This document shows, one piece after another, positions 57,451 to 64,000 of a stretch of 64,000 nucleotides of DNA. The first letter of the stretch is position 1; the number at the start of each line of letters is the position of its first letter. Source of the DNA: Capsicum annuum (lineage: Eukaryota; Streptophyta; Magnoliopsida; Solanales; Solanaceae). The stretch covers positions 441,319 to 505,318 of the forward strand of contig NW_025857693.1 in NCBI RefSeq assembly GCF_002878395.1, given 5' to 3'. The translations under genes were made by a program, and so were the position numbers. The notes beneath the pieces were generated by a model. That model was not told the DNA's origin. It worked only from the letters and a program-made list of their open reading frames with translations, and did not search any database.

Positions 57451-58475
57451 CATATTTCAATACATATAATACAATAATATTTAAATAAAAATAGAGATAT
57501 ATTTTATAACAAATTAAATCTCAAAGTTTAATTATATTGTAAATAAATTTTAATTTATTATTTATAATATTCATTAGTGAAAACCAAAACTCATTGATCT
57601 ATAAAAAATATAAAATAAGTTAGAAGTGAAAGTTGGCCATAAGAATTTTTTTTACCTTTTATCAAAAGAAAATCACTTTATTTCAAAAATGATGTTTGGC
57701 CATAATAATTTCAAATACAACTTGGAGTTGTACTTGAAAAAGTGAAAACAAGTGAAATTACGTATATATTACATACATATATATGTGTGTGTATGTATGT
57801 ATGTATGTATGTATACTTAATGCATGTAATAAAATAATAATCATAAAAAATAGCATTAGTTTTTGTGGCAAGTTCATAAAAAAAAGTATTCTACTTATAA
57901 CACTAAAGAATCTAAATAAAAAATGTGTAGTACTGGAGTAAAATAAATAATATATAATTAAAAAAAATATTACATAAGTGGAGGCTTGCGGATGTCAAGG
58001 TTAAAATAGACATTGTCAAGGTAAAGGAAGGAATATGCTAATTATTAAAAGTTGTGAGGTGAGTTTGACTTTTAAAATAAAGTTGCGGGGGAAAATGATT
58101 TTCATTCATTTTTTCACATATGTTTTAAATATTTTAAATTGTCAATTATTGTGACTTATAGTACTTGTTACGTAGTTTACAAATATATAAATTTTATTTC
58201 ATAAAAAATTAAGATTTCATGCTCAAATTCACGGTCAAACTTAAACTTTTTGAATCTCAAAAAGTGAAATGTGTCAAATAAATTGGAATAGCGGGAGTAT
58301 GCTAAATTTTAAGTTTTAGAAAACGTAAAATACTAAATGTTTTATTGATTACTGATTAGAGTTATGCGGGTATTAATAATGTAGGAACTAATTATATTGG
58401 CATCAATAATATAGGAACTAATTATTTTATCTTAAACTTTGTACAAAAAATACGCAAAAAAATTCATAATTTATC
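57451..58475. other. AT-rich spacer with microsatellite and MITE traces
   Basis: No gene. A (TATG)n run lies at 57786-57813. Two TTGGCCATAA... phrases at 57634 and 57699 resemble termini of Solanaceae hAT/Harbinger MITEs. A Stowaway/Tc1-like MITE end may lie at 58275-58299. Confidence 0.6.
58015..58299. mobile_element. Partial Stowaway/Tc1-like MITE
   Basis: Right end CAAATAAATTGGAATAGCGGGAGTA closely resembles the common plant MITE terminus TACTCCCTCCGTTCCAATTTATTTG, reverse complemented. Preceding it are AAATTCACGGTCAAACTTAAACTTTTTGAATCTCAAAAAG-type words usual in Solanaceae copies. The left end is not recognisable, so the start is approximate. Confidence 0.5.
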
Positions 58476-58764
58476 TAGGCAAAAGCCCTAACTACCCCCT
58501 ATACTATCATCATATTTTTACTCACTTTTTTTTTAGGAAAGTCCTATAACCCCTATAAATTTTTTTCTTTTTATAATTATTTTTACCTTTTATGCTGAGT
58601 TGAAAAAAGAACCCTGTTATAATAAATGGTTTAAATGCACGCACCAATGACCCCACCCCATTTGCTTTTTCTTTATTTTATTATTATAAAGTCTTTTATT
58701 TTAAAAATAAATAGGAAAGAGTACAGTACATTTTCCCCAATTTCCTACATTTTATTTATTCACT

Positions 58765-60755
58765 TAGAGCTGTGCAGATTTTGGTTCAAACTGTTAACCC
58801 GAATCGATAATTTATTTATCGGATTAACGGTTGGTTTTTTAAATTATCGGATCGGGTGTCGGTTTTATTTTTCAGTAACGGGTTATCGGTTCGGGTGGCG
58901 GTTTTACATAAATTTATATCAGGCCACCCGATAATCCGATAGTCAAATAGAGGCCATTATAATTTATTTACATTTCCCATTCCCAATTTTCCAGACTAAT
59001 TAAAATTTAAATTCCATCTCCCAAGCCCTTAAGCCCACCGTCATAATACTTGCCCTAGAGGGAACAAGGGATTTCAATCTTTCATTTCTGAATCTGATTT
59101 CACAATTCACTCCACCTTTACTCTCTCACTCTCTCTGTCTCTCAAAGTATGATAATATCAGTAGACCCAAAGACGGCCAAAGATGATTTGCTGATTTTCA
59201 TTTCTGATTTCACAAGTCACTACTCCTCTCACTCTCTTTGTCTCTCGAACCGATAATATCTTTCCGTTAGAATGGACTATTTTTTAGATCTAACGTTTTG
59301 GTTGTTTCTCAAGACCCACAATATTTCTGATGTTTGATTTCCTATTGCATGAGCTATTGAGTCTGGTAGTGTGTTGGATTTCCTGATTTCTCTTGTCCAA
59401 ATCTATTTTTTTTTAGTTTCTGGTAATGTGCAACTGAATTTTGTTGGGTGTTTGTTTTTTGTTAGTTTCTCTTGACGTTGATGTTTAATTTTCTGTTGCA
59501 TGAATTTTAAGGTAGCTTGGGTCTATAATATGTGTGTATTTTAGTTTTCATTTCATTACAAAATGTCTAATGAGATTATTTTGTGTAAAGATAAAGTATT
59601 TGGTGAAGTGAGATTTTTGCAATTAAGGATTTGGTTAATTTTGCTTGTCAGTTGATTTGTTTTGGCTTGCTATGCTAATTGAAGATTTTAACATATTTCA
59701 AATGTGTCTTTTGTTTGTTAATTCGTACCACAAGCTATTTACTTCGTTCTATTGATTCCATTAGCTTACTCCATTCTGTTGATTTTAGTTGACATTGAAG
59801 TTTAATATGTCAAACTATTTATGGTGTGGTCTATTTTGCTCTATGCATATTTTCAAGTAATTAGTATTATTACTATCTCAACAGTCAAGTGGTCAACAGG
59901 TAAGAATTTATGTTTTTGTTCGATTTCATTCTTAAAAGTCTTTTGCTAATCTGCTTCATCTTCAATTTTTGCATATGACAATATAGAATACTCCTAAAAA
60001 AACACCACGATTCCATGATGGGGCAGTGTTAACAGTAGATTTTTTATTGAAACTAACTCTACTCTACTGCTGGAAGTAAACTTATTAGTTTGAGTTAAAA
60101 ATGTAGAAGTTCTAACAAAGTTGGAAGTAAGTGTATAAGTATGAGTCATATAGCAAATGAAAGCTTTGGTTTTTCTTATAAGAAGTTGATGCATTTTGCT
60201 TTAGAAAAAACTAATCCACATACCTCTTTGATCCCTTCTCCACTGCAGGTATCTGTATTTTGGGTTTTCTTTGTTTTCCACAATTTTTCATTATCTTTGT
60301 ACTAAGCATGTGATTTAGTTGTTGTATGTTTTTCTGTTTTTTGTTCTTTTTGCTTTGTTAAGTGTGAAACTTTGTCTGCTTCTGCAAATTCTTGAAGAAG
60401 GAAAAAATTTGTATTAAAAAGATTAGCAATTTTAGGTTGAGACAAAAAACATGAGAAGGGTGAGCCTGTGACTGTGACTTTGGATTTTTCTATTATGTTT
60501 GTGCTAGCAGTTTTGTGCATAGAAACAAGAAAAATCACTAAGCAGTAGGGTCATAGGTAGTAAACATTAGATATGTTTAATGTTAATGGTTCACCCAGTA
60601 ATCGAACCGATAACAATAAAAAATCAATCAACCGATAATCGATTAACTGATATCTTAACGGCTCTTTAACGGTTTAGCATATATACAAACCGATAATAAA
60701 TATGTAAAACCGATAATTTTCAAAACCAAACTGAACCGATCGATATACAGCCCTA
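58765..60755. mobile_element. hAT-type non-autonomous transposon
   Basis: 1991 bp bounded by TAGAGCTGTGCA (left) and, reverse complemented, TAGGGCTGTATA (right). It is flanked by TATTCACT (58757-58764) and TATTCATT (60756-60763), an 8-bp target duplication with one C/T change, as hAT elements make. Both ends carry clusters of CCGATAA / TTATCGG subterminal repeats (58803-58945 and 60605-60745). The interior (58990-60540) shows no transposase in any frame. It looks like non-coding or intron-rich DNA with CT-rich tracts (CTCTCACTCTCTCTGTCTCTC near 59122, repeated near 59226). Confidence 0.9.
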
Positions 60756-61218
60756 TATTCATTCCCTCCTTCAATAGAAATCAAAATTTATTGAAGAAAC
60801 TCTCCGATCCTAATTATTTGAGGAATAATCTCTCCCATTAATCAATGCCAATAGATTGAAAATAAGTATGTAGATTTAAAGTTCATCACTTGAATATCTT
60901 TGATTTCAGTAGCTTGGCCTTTTTCGATTTCCTATTTAGCGCTTTGAATTCTTCTTTATTACATTTAATTAGTTTTGTGTTTGATTAGGGTTTTCTTACA
61001 TCTGTTATTCTGAAAATAATTGAGATTTTACTGAACAAATTGATGTTTTTGGGTGTTCATGTTAACAAACTATACTTGATTGTGTATGTGAACAATGAAT
61101 TATTCTTGATTTTTCATAGAAAGGAATTTTCTAATTGTGACATCTCGATCTTGCCATCAATCATTTTGTAAGAATTTCATTAAATTTGTTGTTATTCTTT
61201 GTTTTTTCGCATTTAGGT

Positions 61219-61405
61219 ATGAGTGATTTTACATTCATAACTTTAAGATTATTTCATGATGAGGTATTAGTATTAGAAAATGAGAAACCAAGTTATGCCG
61301 ATGGCTTAATGAGTGAATACGTGAATGTTGACGTGGACATAATATCTTATTTTGAGACAAAAGACTATATTAAAGAACTAGGATACAACACAAATTGGAC
61401 ATTTA
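61219..61405 (+). pseudogene. MULE transposase N-terminus: PB1-like domain, first part
   Basis: ATG 61219 sits just after a splice-acceptor-like TTTTTTCGCATTTAG. The product begins MSDFTFITLRLFHDEVLVLE, then NEKPSYADGLMSEYVNVDVD, IISYFETKDYIKELGYNTN and WTF. This matches the PB1-like domain I know at the N-terminus of plant MULE transposases. The frame is uninterrupted up to the Harbinger-like insertion at 61406; the residues beyond (KARLAMKIF...) come from the insert. The continuation is at 63018. Confidence 0.8.
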
Positions 61406-63017
61406 AGGCCCGTTTGGCCATGAAAATTTTTCCCTTTTTTCCGAAAAAAAAATTGGAATTGAAAATTGTGGTGTTTGGCCATGAAAATTCAGAAAATAAT
61501 TTCGAAATTTTTTTCTGAAAAGCAAAAAATAGGTTTTTGGTTTTTTCACAATTTTCTAACTCCAATTTCAACTTTTATTATTATTACATATAACCCTAAT
61601 CTTTTAAATTTTTACATAAAACTCTCCTTATAACGTTACTTTTTCAATATTATGTATATAGCAGTTTCAAAGAATAAGATAATTATAATTTCAAACTTAA
61701 TACTATCCTAATTAATATATATCTCTTTTTCTCTCTCATCATTAGTTTTTTCCTTATTTAAGACATTATTTTACTGTTAATGATCCTAATTACTATAATA
61801 TAATAATAATAATAATAATTTTTCTGTTGTGATACGGACGTTTAAGGAATTATAGTCGTGCAATTAATAATAGATAATCGTTTTCTATATTTATGAAATT
61901 AATAAAGATGTAACAAATTAGTTTACCACTATCACAAATTATTTTCATTTTTAATTTGATTATATATATTATATTGTGTACATATTTATTATACTATTCA
62001 CATATAAATAGTTTATATCATATATATGCTAAAAATATAAATCGGTGATACATATTTTTCATTAAAAAAATATGTCCAATTTAATAAATTTATACCTTAA
62101 ACTTCAGCTGCTACCTTTATATATCATAATGTTTGGTATCTTTATACACAAAGTATTATATTTATACCCATAAATATATAAAGTATTATATTTATAACAG
62201 AAATATACAAAGGATGTTATATATAAAGTATATACCATGTATATACCATATACACACATGTATAAATATACAAAGTATTAAGAAACATACTAAGCATATT
62301 TATAACATAAATATACAAAGTATGTTATATGTGAAGTTTATACCATGTATATACCATATACACACATATATAAATATACAAAGTATAAAGAAACATACGA
62401 AGAATATTTATATATTTGTGGTATATGATATAATATACCATAAATATGCAAAGTATGTTTTACATAGAAATAATTTATTCACACACAGTAAAATCTTTCA
62501 TGTATAAGAAATTAAAGAAATAAACTAGCGGCACCCTAAAATTTAATAACAACTCATCATTTTCTATTTTTTAGGAATCAAAAATAAAGGAAATAAATTA
62601 AATAAATTCCTAAAAAAAATTAATTTGTTTGAAAGATAATATTTGTTACCTAAAAAATAAGAAGAAGTAATCTATTAATATAATATCTATATTTAAAATT
62701 TTCAAATATGAGAAAACGGCTATTAATGTAAATATTATATATGTCATAATTGAAATTCATTAAATATAGCCATGTATATGTAATTATTTTTATAAAAGTG
62801 GCTAATTGTATTCTTTTCCCATTAGTAGGTAAATTTTAGTTGGGTGATTTTGATAATTTGTAAAAGTTGGGGCATAAAATCATAATTAAAAAAGTTTTTT
62901 CAAAAGTAAAAAAAAAAATTAAAAAAGACATGGTCAAACACAACTCGAACTCCAATTTCAGTTCCGACTTCAACTTCAATTCCGAAAAATTTTAGTTTTT
63001 CATGGACAAACAGCTAC
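61406..63017. mobile_element. PIF/Harbinger-like non-autonomous transposon
   Basis: 1612 bp between TTA (61403-61405) and TTA (63018-63020). The ends are imperfect inverted repeats: left AGGCCCGTTTGGCCATGAAAA, right (reverse complement) GTAGCTGTTTGTCCATGAAAA, continuing AATTTTTCCG / AAATTTTTCGGAATTGAA. Removing it with one TTA restores an uninterrupted PB1-like frame (ACA TTT AGT ATT CGA). The interior is AT-rich and non-coding, with a 108-bp tandem repeat. The outermost five bases of the inverted repeats do not match, so superfamily assignment rests mainly on the TTA duplication. Confidence 0.8.
62186..62415. repeat. 108-bp tandem repeat within Harbinger-like element
   Basis: Two units starting near 62193 and 62301: TATAACAGAAATATACAAAGGATGTTATAT... 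versus TATAACATAAATATACAAAGTATGTTATAT..., both with ACCATGTATATACCATATACACACAT and AGAAACATAC. The open frame across it is just translated repeat. Confidence 0.95.
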
Positions 63018-63287
63018 TTAGTATTCGACCGCCTAACAGTGGCATTGTAGAAAATATTGATAATGACTAGGCTATTTTGGAAATTACTCTATGTTTGAAA
63101 AATAGAGCTATTTTGGAAGTATTTATGCACATGGTTGTGGAAGAATCTACTTCAGTTTTTAATAAAGGGCTTGGGTTTATTGAAAAAAGTGCTGGTCAAA
63201 ATATTGAAGATAATGAAGTTGGTGATACTATTTTAAATGGTGCAAATGTAGTTTCAACTACGATGGCTTCTGTTCTATTGGGTACTA
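63018..63287 (+). pseudogene. MULE transposase N-terminus: PB1-like domain, second part
   Basis: After the insertion the same frame gives SIRPPNSGIVENIDND, a stop (63068), AILEITLCLKNRAILEVFMH and MVVEESTSVFNKGLGFIEKS, then an acidic stretch IEDNEVGDTILNGANV. SIRPPNSG...LKN...LEVFM matches the end of the PB1-like domain. It is cut at 63287 by a SIRE-like LTR; the open stretch ending at 63292 runs a few bases into that LTR. Confidence 0.75.
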
Positions 63288-64000
63288 TGTAGTTTTGAAG
63301 ATTGACAAACTGACACATGAATGAAACATGTTACTTAAGTTGGTCAACGAATAGGAAAGCAGATTTCCAGTTTCACTGATAGATGTAGACAAGATTGCTT
63401 AAATACAAGAACAAATAAGCAAGCCTAATTCTGATATACTCAAGGTACTGATCATGTGGGGAATATAACAAGTTGAATTTGATTCAAACACTTAATGATA
63501 AGGGAAAACAATTTGAGTTGAAAAAGGAGTCCTACGTGAAGAAAGAGTTTCACTTCTGAGTATATCTTGAAGAGTCCTATATGTGGGAGGAGAAAGATTC
63601 TGATAAATAAACATGTGCAGATTTAAAAGAGTTGGAGATTTACTATAACACTAAGGAAACAAGAGTTGGAATTAAAGAAAGAGTCTCACTTGAAGTAGAA
63701 CTCTATGCAATGAGAGTTCTAATTAAAGGAGGAGTTTAAAATAAAGAATGACTCTTTGAAGAGCTATGCTTAAATAGAAGATGCATTAGTCAGAATAATT
63801 AATGCATCAGTCAGAATAATTCACGCACTTACAAAGCAGAAAAGCACAATTGACAGATTGACTTCACGAAATGCTACTCAATCACTGAAGAAACACATTG
63901 AAGAACCTGGTCCTAAGTATTGAATCGAGCTAAGAATTTTAGCGTTGATTTTTAGAGTTGTTCATTGTGTTTGAACTATTGATGTAATATTAGTTTCAGT
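63288..64000 (+). mobile_element. SIRE-like copia LTR, truncated by window end
   Basis: TGTAGTTTTGAAGATTGACAAACT at 63288 resembles the TGTT...TTTTGAAGATTGACAAACT start of SIRE-type LTRs. Later phrases AAGAACCTGGTCCTAAG and GTTGTTCATTGTGTTTGAACTATTGATGTAAT are typical of their interior. It runs past 64000; no coding content is visible. Compare the other SIRE-like LTR at 46696. Confidence 0.7.

Larger units (their letters stand above)
58476..63287 (+). mobile_element. MULE (Mutator-like element), 5' part, with two nested DNA transposons
   Basis: Begins near 58476 with GGCAAAAGCCCTAACTACCCC, the sort of terminal sequence I associate with Solanaceae MULEs. Continues as AT-rich leader (58476-58764, 60764-61218) and enters a PB1-like transposase N-terminus at 61219. 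It is interrupted by a hAT element (58765-60755) and a Harbinger-like element (61406-63017). The MURA-type catalytic region is absent, since a SIRE-like LTR begins at 63288. The exact left end and target duplication could not be fixed. Confidence 0.55.

Noticed and set aside
61408..61518. C-terminal part of the open frame starting at 61186 as part of the MULE protein
   Set aside because: The residues after WTF come from the inserted Harbinger-like element; the true continuation is at 63018.
62133..62507. 124-codon open frame rich in Tyr, Ile and His
   Set aside because: It is the translation of the AT-rich 108-bp tandem repeat; the repeat length is a multiple of three, which keeps the frame open by chance.
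1..64000. Host genes, tRNA/rRNA genes, CRISPR-like arrays, telomeric or organelle sequence
   Set aside because: None found by reading: no long uninterrupted non-transposon ORF, no tRNA cloverleaf or rRNA core phrases, no TTTAGGG runs, no plastid or mitochondrial gene phrases. Small RNAs could not be assessed without a search.

Overview
The window reads as nuclear repeat-rich heterochromatin from a flowering plant, most likely Solanaceae (pepper/tomato/tobacco type). The reasons are AT-rich DNA with plant LTR-retrotransposon lineages only (Athila-like and Tekay/Del-like Ty3/gypsy, SIRE-like and Tork/Tnt-like Ty1/copia), a MULE transposase with an N-terminal PB1-like domain, and LTR and protein phrases I recognise from Solanaceae repeats. 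The family and lineage names come from memory of family sequences, not from a search. I found no intact host gene, rRNA, tRNA, CRISPR array or organelle insert. Every coding stretch is a decayed transposon protein.

Layout, left to right. 1-1155: minus-strand gypsy LTR, cut by the window edge. 1156-2936: 3' end and LTR of a plus-strand Athila/Tat-type element. 2937-6000: minus-strand LTR, polypurine tract and env-like ORF of a related element. 7050-10821: a minus-strand element with gag and protease but no visible polymerase, with primer site and 5' LTR. 10822-33545: a plus-strand Athila-like element (5' LTR truncated, gag, PR, RT, RNase H, INT, env-like ORF, 3' LTR). Its integrase gene is split by a complete 10.5-kb minus-strand chromovirus (17134-27650) with two LTRs, a near-perfect 5-bp target duplication and a recognisable chromodomain.

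33546-39005: remnants of plus-strand Tekay-like elements (gag/PR piece, then LTR, primer site and gag). 39006-42640: minus-strand Athila/Tat-type LTR plus the 3' end of its internal region. 42641-47627: internally deleted SIRE-like copia element with an env-like ORF and 3' LTR, joined to the gag gene of a second copia element (47633-57450). That second copia carries two solo gypsy LTRs with target duplications, one in its 3' untranslated region (51246-53909) and one in its 3' LTR (55118-57224).

57451-64000 is different: AT-rich DNA with DNA transposons. A MULE (from about 58476) carries a hAT-type element with an 8-bp target duplication (58765-60755). It also carries a PIF/Harbinger-like element with a TTA duplication inside its PB1-like coding frame (61406-63017). 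A SIRE-like LTR starts at 63288 and runs off the end.

Together the window is a stratigraphic record of insertion into insertion. Several junctions are resolved to the base. Three of the four long target duplications differ by a single C/T, and most stops I could place lie at expected Trp, Gln or Arg codons, which fits cytosine-methylation decay. I saw no evidence for a new functional system. The notable items are the pol-less gag-protease element, LTR-borne minisatellites and hairpin arrays, env-like ORFs in two retrotransposon superfamilies, and the nested DNA transposons.
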